A stretch of DNA of 64,000 bases from Candidatus Thermochlorobacteriaceae bacterium (GTDB taxonomy: Bacteria; Bacteroidota; Chlorobiia; Chlorobiales; Thermochlorobacteraceae), in assembly GCA_029263855.1 (NCBI GenBank), contig JAJUFC010000015.1, forward strand, positions 1 to 64,000, given 5' to 3'. Position 1 is the first letter of the stretch; the number at the start of each line of letters is the position of its first letter. This document shows positions 36,322 through 44,215 of the stretch, in pieces. The notes under the pieces are model-generated. The model ran no database searches, had not been told where the DNA came from, and worked only from the letters and a program-made list of their open reading frames with translations. A program made the position numbers and the translations under genes.

Positions 36322-37410
36322 TCACAATTCAATCTCGACTTTTTGTGAGACCGCACCCGCATTGTGAATGGCGATTTGTTGCGCGAGTTTTTCGGCGGCT
36401 TGCATCAAGAGTTTCGCTTGCTCCGATTCGGGATTGCGAATGACGATAGGCACGCCCTCGTCGCCGCCTTGCCGCACTTCTTTGCCGAGCGGAATTTCGC
36501 CCAAGAAGGGCAGGTTGTATTCTGCCGATAAGCGCGCGCCGCCGCCTTCACCGAAGATGTATTCTTTTGTGCCGTCCGGCAAAAGGTAGTAGCTCATGTT
36601 CTCAACCACACCGAGAATTGGCACTTTGACGGTCTCGAACATCGCGACGGCTTTGATGACGTCGGCAAGCGCGACATCTTGCGGCGTGGTTACGACCACC
36701 GCGCCCGTCAGCGGCACGGATTGCGTGAGCGTCAGTTGAATGTCGCCCGTTCCCGGCGGCAAGTCGAAGATGAGATAATCCAGTTCGTTCCAAGCCACGT
36801 CGCCCATAAATTGACGCAACGCCGATGAAATCATCGGACCGCGCCAGACGACCGCCGTTTTGGCATCGACCAAAAATCCGATGGAAATCATCTTCACGCC
36901 GTATTTCTCAATCGGAATCAAGGTTTTGCCCATCACCGCAGGCTTTTCGTCTTTCAAACCGAACATCGTCGGGATTGAAGGACCGTAAATATCTGCGTCA
37001 ATCAAGCCAACTTTCGCGCCGAGTTTGGCGAGCGCGACGGCGAGATTGACCGCAACGGTCGACTTGCCCACGCCGCCTTTGCCCGAACCTACGGCAATCA
37101 AGTTCTTGACTTTCGCGAGCGGATTGCCTGCTTGGTTGGCGGTCGGATTTGAGGTCGTTACGTTGGCGGTCATTTCAACCGTAACTTCTTTCGCCTCTTT
37201 GATGAAATGCCGAATGGCGTTGACGCAGGCGTTTTTGATGAGGTCTTTGAGCGGACAAGCGGGCGTGGTCAGCACGACGGTAAAGGAGACGTTTTCCCCA
37301 TCGATGCGAATGTTCTTGACCATATTGAGCGAAACGATGTCGCGTCCTAAATCAGGTTCAATCACGTTTCGAAGCGCGTCGAGCACCTGACGTTCAGTGA
37401 TGTTCGCCAT
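36322..37410 (-). CDS. apbC: Mrp/ApbC iron-sulfur cluster carrier ATPase
   Basis: 362 residues. The N-terminal MIP18/DUF59 domain (about 1-95) is followed by a ParA/MinD-type ATPase with the deviant P-loop VGSGKGGVGKSTVAVNLA (near 105) and LIDADIYGPSIP. The usual cluster-ligating CxxC that follows VENMSYY is missing; the segment reads LLPDGTKEYIFGEGG. This also occurs in some Bacteroidota Mrp proteins, as far as I recall. Paired with a NifU-like scaffold. Alternative annotation: Mrp/NBP35 family P-loop ATPase. Confidence 0.94.
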   Translation of the reverse strand: MANITERQVLDALRNVIEPDLGRDIVSLNMVKNIRIDGENVSFTVVLTTPACPLKDLIKNACVNAIRHFIKEAKEVTVEMTANVTTSNPTANQAGNPLAKVKNLIAVGSGKGGVGKSTVAVNLAVALAKLGAKVGLIDADIYGPSIPTMFGLKDEKPAVMGKTLIPIEKYGVKMISIGFLVDAKTAVVWRGPMISSALRQFMGDVAWNELDYLIFDLPPGTGDIQLTLTQSVPLTGAVVVTTPQDVALADVIKAVAMFETVKVPILGVVENMSYYLLPDGTKEYIFGEGGGARLSAEYNLPFLGEIPLGKEVRQGGDEGVPIVIRNPESEQAKLLMQAAEKLAQQIAIHNAGAVSQKVEIEL

Positions 37411-37484
37411 AGAATTTTTGGTTTAAGATTAACGATGTTTTCAATTCTGCAAATGCTTTTCCGCGCAAAGTCGTTTCCTTAGGG

Positions 37485-38618
37485 TCAAATCGCTTTTTCG
37501 TAGATGAGATATTCCTTGTAGGGCTTGCCGCCGACGGCTTCGCCGAGTTTCATCATTTGCGCGTTGCTTTTGAGCACCCACGAAAGTTCCGCCGCCTTGA
37601 AGCCCTTTCGCAAGCCGTTTTCAATCGTCGCCGCATGAAAAATGCTGTCCAACCCGCGATTGCGATATTCGGGAATCACTCCCATAATGATGGTGCGAAT
37701 GGTTTTGATGTTGCGCGAATACCACAAAAATTTAATTAGCCCCGATGGCGTGAAAGGATTGCCGTTCACGTGTTTGAGCGCAACATTCACATCAGGAAGC
37801 GAAATAGAACAGCCAACAGGCTCGCCTTTTTCGTTTTCTAAAATGTAAAGCAAATCTTCGTCCGCGATTTGTTTGAGGTCGGCGGCAAGTTGCATGAATG
37901 ATTTTTCGGTGAACGGCACGAAGCCCCAATTTTTTTCCCACGCCGCGTTATAGAGTTTGAAGAGAACTTTGGCTTCGTCTTGCCACTGTTTAAGTCGCAC
38001 CTTGCGTAGTTTCACCTTGTAGCGTTGTGCTAAACTATCCGCAAGGCGTTTGAGGCGCGGATAATCAATCGTGGTTTGGTCGACGATGAAGGCGACGAGT
38101 TCCTGAACGACTTCAAAGCCATACTGCCTGCAAAGGTCGTGATAATACGGCGGGTTGTAGGTCATCAGGAAGACGGGCGGCGAATCGTAGCCTTTGACGA
38201 GCATTCCGAGTTGGTCGTTCATTGAGGGGGAAATCGGTCCGCGCATCGCGTTCAAGCCTTTGGCGGAAAGCCACGCTTTTGCCGCGTCAAATAAGGCAGT
38301 TGCGACTTCTTGGTCGTTGATGCACTCAAAAAATCCCCAAAAGCCAACCTTGTCGTGATGCGTTTCGTTGTGCCGATAATTGACCGTTGCGGTAATTGTG
38401 CCGACCATTTCGCCCTCTTTCCAAGCCGTGAAGCAAGCGCGCTCGGCATGTTCCCAAAGCGGATAGCGCGATGTGTCGAGCGTTTTTTCGTAATCAGCAA
38501 TCGGATGCGGCACCCAATACTTGTTCAGTTCTGGATTGCGTCGGTAAATTTTCCACGCAAATTTGATATACTCTCGAATCTCTTTTTTCGTTTTGGCTTC
38601 TCGAATTTCTATTGGCAT
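37485..38618 (-). CDS. GNAT-like acetyltransferase-domain protein
   Basis: 377 residues. The N-terminal half includes REAKTKKEIREYIKFAWKIY and CFTAWKEGEMVGTITATVNY. The second part shows an acyl-CoA-site-like TIIMGVIPEYRNRGLDSIFH (the R/Q-x-x-G-x-G/A element in a relaxed form) and AELSWVLKSNAQMMKLGEAVGGK. It looks like a two-domain GNAT fold, as seen in conserved proteins of this phylum; the substrate is unknown. The ATG at 38618 is only 48 nt from the divergent lipoprotein start, so the promoters overlap. Confidence 0.75.
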   Translation of the reverse strand: MPIEIREAKTKKEIREYIKFAWKIYRRNPELNKYWVPHPIADYEKTLDTSRYPLWEHAERACFTAWKEGEMVGTITATVNYRHNETHHDKVGFWGFFECINDQEVATALFDAAKAWLSAKGLNAMRGPISPSMNDQLGMLVKGYDSPPVFLMTYNPPYYHDLCRQYGFEVVQELVAFIVDQTTIDYPRLKRLADSLAQRYKVKLRKVRLKQWQDEAKVLFKLYNAAWEKNWGFVPFTEKSFMQLAADLKQIADEDLLYILENEKGEPVGCSISLPDVNVALKHVNGNPFTPSGLIKFLWYSRNIKTIRTIIMGVIPEYRNRGLDSIFHAATIENGLRKGFKAAELSWVLKSNAQMMKLGEAVGGKPYKEYLIYEKAI

Positions 38619-38668
38619 TTTGTGCGCTAATTTTTGAGAGGCGAATATACTTTAATCGTTATCGCCAA

Positions 38669-39268
38669 ATGAAATTTATCGGTGTCTTGCTTCTTGCAAC
38701 TTGTCTGAATGGGTGCAATCTCTTCACGCCGCGCGAGCCTGAGCTCCCCACAAGCGGCGGCGGACAGTTCTTGTGGCAAGCCCCTACACAGCCCGAAATT
38801 CTCTTCGTCAATTTGAGCAATGCGTTTGCTTCGCTCAATCCGATTGATTACACGCGCTCATTTTCGCCCGTTCCCACGACCGATAATCTCGTCGGCATCG
38901 TCTTCACCTTCGTGCCCGCGCCTGAAACGGCGGCGCAAGCGGCGGCGTTGTTCGCGAATTGGGATATTTTTTCGGAGCGACGATTCTTTGAAAACTTCCG
39001 CAACCAAGTCGCGCCGCGAACGTCGCCTGTTTTCACGATTACAATTACCGAACGACTCATCGTCTCGCAACGCGAACAGCAACTTGCCATCGTTTATCGC
39101 TTGCAAGCCACATACACGAATCCGAATCTTGAATCGCTTTGTGAAGGGCAATCGCAACTCATTATCAAGCAATCGGAACAGGGATTTTGGTATATCGAAT
39201 CGTGGCGCGATTTTCGGCGGGAAATTCCTTTCACAATTAGCGAACTCAAACGCTTGCTGATTAACTAA
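38669..39268 (+). CDS. Lipoprotein of unknown function (first of a pair)
   Basis: 199 residues from MKFIGVLLLATCLNGCNLF; the lipobox is LNGC. The start within a longer upstream frame is set by the signal peptide. The mature part has mixed alpha/beta content with FENFRN and an alternating strand pattern (TITITERLIVSQREQQLAIVYRLQ), consistent with an NTF2/SnoaL-like cone. The last residues are ELKRLLIN. The next gene, 2 nt on, encodes a similar-sized lipoprotein, and the two probably form a unit. Confidence 0.75.
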   Translation: MKFIGVLLLATCLNGCNLFTPREPELPTSGGGQFLWQAPTQPEILFVNLSNAFASLNPIDYTRSFSPVPTTDNLVGIVFTFVPAPETAAQAAALFANWDIFSERRFFENFRNQVAPRTSPVFTITITERLIVSQREQQLAIVYRLQATYTNPNLESLCEGQSQLIIKQSEQGFWYIESWRDFRREIPFTISELKRLLIN

Positions 39269-39270
39269 AG

Positions 39271-39771
39271 ATGAAGATTTTATTGATTGCCACTTGTTTG
39301 TCGATTTGGTTTTTAGGATGCACCAATCCATTTGCACCCGCATTGGATAAGAGCAACCGCATCGGTGCAGGTGCAGGCGACTTGCGCACGATTGACGGCT
39401 TTTTCCAAACCTTTCGTTTCGCCTACCTGACCCGCGATACCACGCTCTATGGACAACTTGTCTCTGATAATTTCCAATTCACTTTCACGAACACCCAAAA
39501 CCAAGAAACTTGGGCGCGCGACGTGGAAATGCGCACGACCAACGGCTTGTTTCGCAATTCCGAACTCCTCGATTTGCAATGGAACAGCGTCGTGTTTCAA
39601 AGCGGCACCGACGATAGCGTGCAAGCCGAAGTGTGGCGCACGTTCTTCCTCCGATTCGGGTTCAGCGCTACCAATACGCAGGAACTACAAGGACAAGCCC
39701 GATTGATTCTCATCCGAAATGCACCTACCGCCCCTTGGCAAATGTCGCGCTGGGACGATTTCAGCCAGTAA
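39271..39771 (+). CDS. Lipoprotein of unknown function (second of a pair, NTF2-like)
   Basis: 166 residues with signal peptide and lipobox FLGC. Mature part: DGFFQTFRFAYLTRDTTLYG, then SDNFQFTF and an aromatic-rich strand region ending MSRWDDFSQ, which resembles a SnoaL/NTF2-type fold. The SWRDF / SRWDDF ending and W-x-x-F patterns are shared with the gene just before it, so the pair may have arisen by duplication. No catalytic set visible. Confidence 0.72.
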   Translation: MKILLIATCLSIWFLGCTNPFAPALDKSNRIGAGAGDLRTIDGFFQTFRFAYLTRDTTLYGQLVSDNFQFTFTNTQNQETWARDVEMRTTNGLFRNSELLDLQWNSVVFQSGTDDSVQAEVWRTFFLRFGFSATNTQELQGQARLILIRNAPTAPWQMSRWDDFSQ

Positions 39772-39909
39772 ATCGTGAACGGTTTTTGGATTGCGGATTG
39801 TGGATTGGCGAAGGGATTATCTGTGAGTGTCCGTCTTATCCGCGTTCCATTCTTCAAGCCAGAACACCGAACGAACGGATTGAGCGGATAGGGCGCGGAT
39901 TTGCGACCC

Positions 39910-39935
39910 AAAAGGCGAGTGTGTGCTCGCCTTTT
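39910..39935. terminator. Bidirectional terminator after lipoprotein pair and pccB-like gene
   Basis: 10-bp stem AAAAGGCGAG/CTCGCCTTTT with a 6-nt TGTGTG loop, between convergent genes. Runs of A and T on the two sides allow use in both directions. Confidence 0.92.
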
Positions 39936-39963
39936 CTAAACGAATGACGTCCAAACGAATGGT

Positions 39964-41511
39964 TCAGAGCGGAATGTTGCCGTGCTTTTTTCGCGGATTG
40001 GTATCGACTTTGTATTGGATTGTTTTGAATGCGCGAATGAGTCGCTCGCGAGTTTCATGCGGATAAATGACTTCGTCGATGTAGCCTTTTTCGGCGGCGA
40101 GATAGGGGTTGGCGAAAAGTTTCTCGAATTCAGCGGTCTTCTTTTTGAGTTCCGCGTCTTTGTCGGGCGCGGCATCGATTTCTTTTTTGAAGATGATTTC
40201 CGCCGCGCCTTGCGCGCCCATAACGGCGATTTCGGCGGTGGGCCATGCGAAGTTGAAATCGCCGCGAATGTGCTTGGAGTTCATCACGTCGTAGGCACCG
40301 CCGTAGGCTTTTCGCGTGATGACGGTGATTTTCGGGACGGTGGCTTCGGCGAAAGCGTAAAGCAGTTTCGCGCCGTGAACGATGATGCCGTTCCATTCCT
40401 GGTCGGTACCGGGCAAGAATCCGGGCACGTCAACGAGCGTCAGGAGCGGAATGTTGAAGCAATCACAGAATCGGACGAAGCGCGCCGCTTTACGCGCCGA
40501 TTTAATGCCCAACACGCCTGCAAGTCCGCTGGGTTCATTAGCGACGATGCCAATGCTCATACCGCCAAGCCGCGCAAACCCAACCACGATACTCTCAGCG
40601 TAATCTTTATGCACTTCCAAAAATTCGCCGCCGTCGATGAGGTTGGTGATGACTTCGCGCATGGAATAAGGCTTGTTCGGCGAATCGGGAATGATGTTGT
40701 CGAGCGTTTGTCCTGCATCTTGAATTGGCGGCACTTCGGGAATGTCGGCAGGACGGTCTTCGCAGTTTTGCGGCATGTAGAAAATCAATTTTTTTATCGT
40801 CTCCAAGACTTCCAACTCGTTTTCGCAGGCAAAGTGCGCTACGCCCGATTTATTGGCGTGCGTTTCCGCGCCGCCGAGTTCTTCAAACGTAACTTCTTCG
40901 TGCGTAACGGTTTTGACAACGTTTGGTCCTGTAACGAACATGTAGCTGGTATTTTTCGCCATCAAAATGAAATCGGTAATCGCGGGTGAATACACCGCAC
41001 CGCCGGCACACGGACCGAGAATGGCTGAAATTTGCGGCACGACACCAGAAGCCAGCGTATTGCGCAGGAAAATATCAGCATAGCCGCCGAGCGAGTCGAC
41101 GCCTTCTTGAATGCGCGCGCCGCCCGAATCGTTAAGCCCAACGATGGGACAACCGTTCTTCATTGCCAAATCCATGATTTTGCAAATCTTTTCGGCATTT
41201 GCACCTGAAAGGGAGCCGCCAAACACGGTGAAATCTTGTGAGAATACATAAACCGTTCTGCCGTTAATCGTGCCGAAGCCCGTAATCACGCCGTCGCCTA
41301 AAAAGCGTTGTTCTCCAAGTCCGAAGTTGGTGCTGTGATGTTTGACGAACATGCCAATTTCTTGGAACGAGCCTTTATCGAGAAGCAACTCGACCCGTTC
41401 TCGTGCGGAGAGTTTGCCCTTTTTATGTTGCGCGGCAATGCGCGATTCGCCGCCAAGTTTTTGTGCTTCATCGCGAAGGCTTTGAAGATGCTCGAATTTA
41501 GTGTTAGGCAT
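39964..41511 (-). CDS. pccB: Acyl-CoA carboxylase carboxyltransferase subunit (propionyl-CoA type)
   Basis: 515 residues, typical for PccB/AccD-like biotin-dependent carboxyltransferases, which transfer carboxyl from biotin to propionyl-CoA (or acetyl-CoA). Seen: [19 protein letters not shown], the two crotonase-like halves with [13 protein letters not shown] and [38 protein letters not shown], and the second-half [23 protein letters not shown] and [13 protein letters not shown]. The biotinylated partner subunit is not in the window. Substrate preference is inferred from the family only. Confidence 0.93.
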   Translation of the reverse strand: MPNTKFEHLQSLRDEAQKLGGESRIAAQHKKGKLSARERVELLLDKGSFQEIGMFVKHHSTNFGLGEQRFLGDGVITGFGTINGRTVYVFSQDFTVFGGSLSGANAEKICKIMDLAMKNGCPIVGLNDSGGARIQEGVDSLGGYADIFLRNTLASGVVPQISAILGPCAGGAVYSPAITDFILMAKNTSYMFVTGPNVVKTVTHEEVTFEELGGAETHANKSGVAHFACENELEVLETIKKLIFYMPQNCEDRPADIPEVPPIQDAGQTLDNIIPDSPNKPYSMREVITNLIDGGEFLEVHKDYAESIVVGFARLGGMSIGIVANEPSGLAGVLGIKSARKAARFVRFCDCFNIPLLTLVDVPGFLPGTDQEWNGIIVHGAKLLYAFAEATVPKITVITRKAYGGAYDVMNSKHIRGDFNFAWPTAEIAVMGAQGAAEIIFKKEIDAAPDKDAELKKKTAEFEKLFANPYLAAEKGYIDEVIYPHETRERLIRAFKTIQYKVDTNPRKKHGNIPL

Positions 41512-41623
41512 TGTTGGAAATGTTTGAAATGAATCGGAGAAAATGTTTGATTGTTATCAGATAATACCATCAATCTACAAAAATGGGGGGGCTTTTGGTG
41601 AGGTGATTTTTTTCGCGAAATCG

Positions 41624-41654
41624 TTGACATCGAAAAAAAAAATCCCTATCTTTG
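41624..41654 (+). promoter_or_regulatory. Promoter upstream of bS22 and tRNA genes
   Basis: TTGACA (41624-41629), a 17-nt spacer rich in A, then TATCTT (41647-41652), extended to TATCTTTG, which also fits the TAnnTTTG -7 element. It lies 35 nt before the bS22 start and is the best promoter match in the window. Confidence 0.75.
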
Positions 41655-41688
41655 TCGCCCTTTTGGAAAAACATCATTTTGAAACGAT

Positions 41689-41796
41689 ATGCCGTCAGGA
41701 AAAAAGCGTAAGCGTCATAAAATGGCGACGCACAAGCGCAAGAAACGCCGTCGTAAGAATCGCCACAAGAAGCGTCTGCGTTATCGCAACAACTAA
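41689..41796 (+). CDS. bS22-like / AURKAIP1-COX24 domain ribosomal microprotein
   Basis: Thirty-five codons: MPSGKKRKRHKMATHKRKKR and RRKNRHKKRLRYRNN. About two thirds of residues are Lys, Arg or His. The pattern K(M/I)xxHKRKK(R)xRKxRHK is that of the AURKAIP1/COX24 domain (mitochondrial mS38, bacterial bS22), which binds the small subunit. A strong promoter lies 35 nt upstream and the gene is followed by tRNA-Lys and tRNA-Leu, so it belongs with translation genes. Such short genes are easily missed in annotation. Confidence 0.85.
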   Translation: MPSGKKRKRHKMATHKRKKRRRKNRHKKRLRYRNN

Positions 41797-41912
41797 TTCG
41801 CTTTGAGCGAAACGTTTTCGCTGTAAGTCAAAGTTTTCTTTTCAAAGTTCTTTCGCAAGAAGCACAGCCCTACAGCATTTGTTAAAGCATCTGCTTTAAG
41901 GCATGCGCGGTC

Positions 41913-41985
41913 GAGCATATAGCTCAGCAGGTAGAGCATCTCACTTTTAATGAGAGGGTCGATGGTTCGAGTCCATCTATGCTCA
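41913..41985 (+). tRNA. tRNA-Lys (anticodon TTT)
   Basis: Full cloverleaf: acceptor GAGCATA/TATGCTC, D-stem GCTC/GAGC, anticodon stem TCTCA/TGAGA with loop CTTTTAA, T-stem GATGG/CCATC with TTCGAGT. CCA is not encoded. A terminator follows. Confidence 0.98.
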
Positions 41986-42007
41986 CAATGCTTGATTTCA
42001 AGAGAGC

Positions 42008-42047
42008 AGGCTACTTGTAACTTCATTGTTGTGAGTAGCCTTTTTTG
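42008..42047 (+). terminator. Terminator after tRNA-Lys
   Basis: 8-bp stem AGGCTACT/AGTAGCCT (42008-42015 with 42034-42041) and six T residues after it. Confidence 0.88.
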
Positions 42048-42070
42048 TAAGTTTGTTTCACATGTTGGTT

Positions 42071-42152
42071 GCCCAGGTGGCGGAATTGGTAGACGCACTA
42101 CTTTGAGGTGGTAGCGCCGCGAGGCGTAGGAGTTCGAGTCTCCTCTTGGGCA
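42071..42152 (+). tRNA. tRNA-Leu (anticodon GAG)
   Basis: Class II tRNA with a long variable arm (GCC/GGC). Acceptor GCCCAGG/CTTGGGC (one G-U pair), anticodon arm CTACT-TTGAGGT-GGTAG, anticodon GAG, T-arm AGGAG/CTCCT. CCA not encoded. Confidence 0.97.
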
Positions 42153-42156
42153 CAGC

Positions 42157-42189
42157 AAGCCGCGAACACTGACGCGGCTTTTTTATTTT
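42157..42189 (+). terminator. Terminator after tRNA-Leu
   Basis: 8-bp stem AAGCCGCG/CGCGGCTT with an 8-nt loop, then TTTTATTTT. It separates the tRNA from the pseudouridine synthase gene. Confidence 0.9.
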
Positions 42190-42226
42190 GTTCATCATTC
42201 ATTCTCGGTATTTTCGGCGATGCACT

Positions 42227-42985
42227 ATGATTTCAACGCGCTTGGATAGTAACGTGCCTCATCGCAAATCGCTCAACCGATTGCTCTCGAAACGCGGATA
42301 CTGTTCGCGTCAGGAAGCAGAGCGGCTGATTCGGGAAGGCAAGGTTCGCGTGAATGCCCAAACAATTCGTAACCCGTTTCAAGTTGTGCCGATTGATGCA
42401 CACCTTGAAATCGCAGGCGAGCCCACACCGAGCGAAAAACCACTTCACTACGCCGCAATGAACAAACGGCGCGGCACTCTCACCACATCAAGCGATGAAC
42501 ATGCACGCAAAACCGTCTATGACGACTTGCGCCCGTTCTTAACACAAACAGGAATCACCGAGCGGCTCTTTGCTGTTGGTCGTTTAGACAAGGATACGGA
42601 CGGTTTGCTTCTCTTCACTAACGATAGCGCCTTCGCCGATTTTCTCACCAATCCCGACAATCACATTCCGAAAACCTATCGCGCCCGACTTGCACGTCCT
42701 GTTTCCGATTCCGAACTTGAACCCCTTCGCAACGGCATTACGCTTGAAGTGCGCGGCAATGAGTATCTTGCCAAACCGTCTTCGCTTGTGCGACTTTCGC
42801 CGCGACTTGTTGAACTCGCGCTCACCGAAGGCAAAAATCGCGAAGTGCGTCGCCTCTTCGACGCTATCGGAAACAAGGTCGAGCGATTAACACGCATTAA
42901 GTTTGGAAATCTTGTGCTCTCCGAACTCAACTTAGAAGCAGGCGAAACACGGTTTGTTCAAAAAGAAGATATTTGGAATCATTAG
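42227..42985 (+). CDS. 23S/16S rRNA pseudouridine synthase, RluB/RsuA family
   Basis: 252 residues from MISTRLDSNVPHRKSL. The N-terminal S4 RNA-binding domain (SLNRLLSKRGYCSRQEAERLI, RVRVNAQ-like) precedes the catalytic domain. Catalytic aspartate is in GRLDKDTDGLLLFTND, about residue 122. The C-terminal EGKNREVRRLFDAIG and IKFGNLVLSEL are typical. Which rRNA position is modified cannot be told by eye. The frame has an open extension upstream that starts inside the terminator region and is rejected. hemW begins 12 nt after the stop. Confidence 0.93.
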   Translation: MISTRLDSNVPHRKSLNRLLSKRGYCSRQEAERLIREGKVRVNAQTIRNPFQVVPIDAHLEIAGEPTPSEKPLHYAAMNKRRGTLTTSSDEHARKTVYDDLRPFLTQTGITERLFAVGRLDKDTDGLLLFTNDSAFADFLTNPDNHIPKTYRARLARPVSDSELEPLRNGITLEVRGNEYLAKPSSLVRLSPRLVELALTEGKNREVRRLFDAIGNKVERLTRIKFGNLVLSELNLEAGETRFVQKEDIWNH

Positions 42986-42997
42986 AACGGTTGAAAC

Positions 42998-44170
42998 TTG
43001 GCAGGATTATACTTTCATATTCCGTTTTGTCGCCGTCGGTGCACTTACTGCGACTTTTACTTCGTTACAAACGGCGCGCTCATTGAGCGATTTCTCAATG
43101 CTCTTGAAACAGAAGTGCACGCTCGCGCCGACCTCTTTTCCGACGAAGCCGTCTCTACGATTTACTTCGGCGGCGGCACACCTTCCATGCTTTCAGCCAA
43201 GCAACTCGATTGTATTCTTTCACTCATTCAAAAAAAATTTCGCCTCGATTCCGACCTTGAACTGACCCTTGAAGCCAATCCCGAAGATTTGATCGAATCA
43301 CTCTTACAAGATTATTCACACGTCGGCATCAACCGTTTAAGCATTGGCACACAAGCCTTCAGCGACGACAAATTGAAATTGCTTTCGCGCGAACACACGG
43401 CAGCAGAAAGCATTGTTTCAGTTGAGCGTGCTCATCGCTGGTTCAAGAACGTGAGCCTCGATTTAATTTTTGGCACAGAAGGCGAAACACTTTCCGATTG
43501 GCAGCGCGAACTTGAACTTGCCGCCTCACTTTCGCCTGAACACATTTCTGCCTATTCGCTCACGGTTGAGCCTTTCACGCCGCTTTCCAAATTAATTGCG
43601 CGCGGCAAGCGCACCCGCCCAAGCGATTCACTTCAAACGGAGATGTTTCTTTTAACGATGGAGTTTTTAGATGCGCATGGCTTCGAACATTACGAAGTTT
43701 CAAATTATGCTCGGTCGGGATTTCGCTCTCGACACAATTCTTCGTATTGGCAGCGCATTCCTTATTTGGGGTTCGGTCCGTCGGCGCATTCGTTTTTCAG
43801 GCAAGGAGGAAACGAAATTCGCTCTGCTAATCAAAGAAGCCTGAATCGCTATTTGGAAACTCCGACCGATGCTCACGATTTCCGCGAAGTGCTTTCCGAC
43901 CTTGACCGATTTAACGAAACCGTGCTTCTTTCGCTCCGACAGCGCGAAGGATTGGCATTAGAACTATTGCGGAAAAATTTTAACTTTGCCGCCTTGCATT
44001 TCGGCGCGCTAAGCCAAATCGTCGCCGATTTTGAACGCGATGGATTAATGACAACAGAACACGAAACCATTAAACTCACGCGCAAAGGATTCACGCTTGC
44101 CGATACGATTGCATCTGAATTTTTTATTACTCAACATCAACAACTGAACGACGCCACATGTGCGTCTTAA
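42998..44170 (+). CDS. hemW: Radical SAM HemW (haem chaperone, HemN-like)
   Basis: 390 residues from a TTG at 42998; no ATG precedes the conserved start AGLYFHIPFC. The radical SAM cluster cysteines are Cys11, Cys15 and Cys18 (CRRRCTYC, CxxxCxxC). GGGTPSML and LEANPEDL follow. HemW proteins are HemN-like but bind and transfer haem rather than oxidise coproporphyrinogen; the family's HemN-only extra cysteine after the cluster is absent here (C-D-F follows), which favours HemW. It lies 12 nt after the pseudouridine synthase gene. Confidence 0.92.
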   Translation: MAGLYFHIPFCRRRCTYCDFYFVTNGALIERFLNALETEVHARADLFSDEAVSTIYFGGGTPSMLSAKQLDCILSLIQKKFRLDSDLELTLEANPEDLIESLLQDYSHVGINRLSIGTQAFSDDKLKLLSREHTAAESIVSVERAHRWFKNVSLDLIFGTEGETLSDWQRELELAASLSPEHISAYSLTVEPFTPLSKLIARGKRTRPSDSLQTEMFLLTMEFLDAHGFEHYEVSNYARSGFRSRHNSSYWQRIPYLGFGPSAHSFFRQGGNEIRSANQRSLNRYLETPTDAHDFREVLSDLDRFNETVLLSLRQREGLALELLRKNFNFAALHFGALSQIVADFERDGLMTTEHETIKLTRKGFTLADTIASEFFITQHQQLNDATCAS

Positions 44171-44215
44171 AAAAAATATCTCGCCAACTCATTCGCAACT
44201 GATAACCTTAATTCA

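Noticed and set aside
39982-40989. 335-codon open frame on the plus strand inside the carboxyltransferase gene
   Set aside because: Antisense shadow; the minus-strand frame carries the whole carboxyltransferase family signature.
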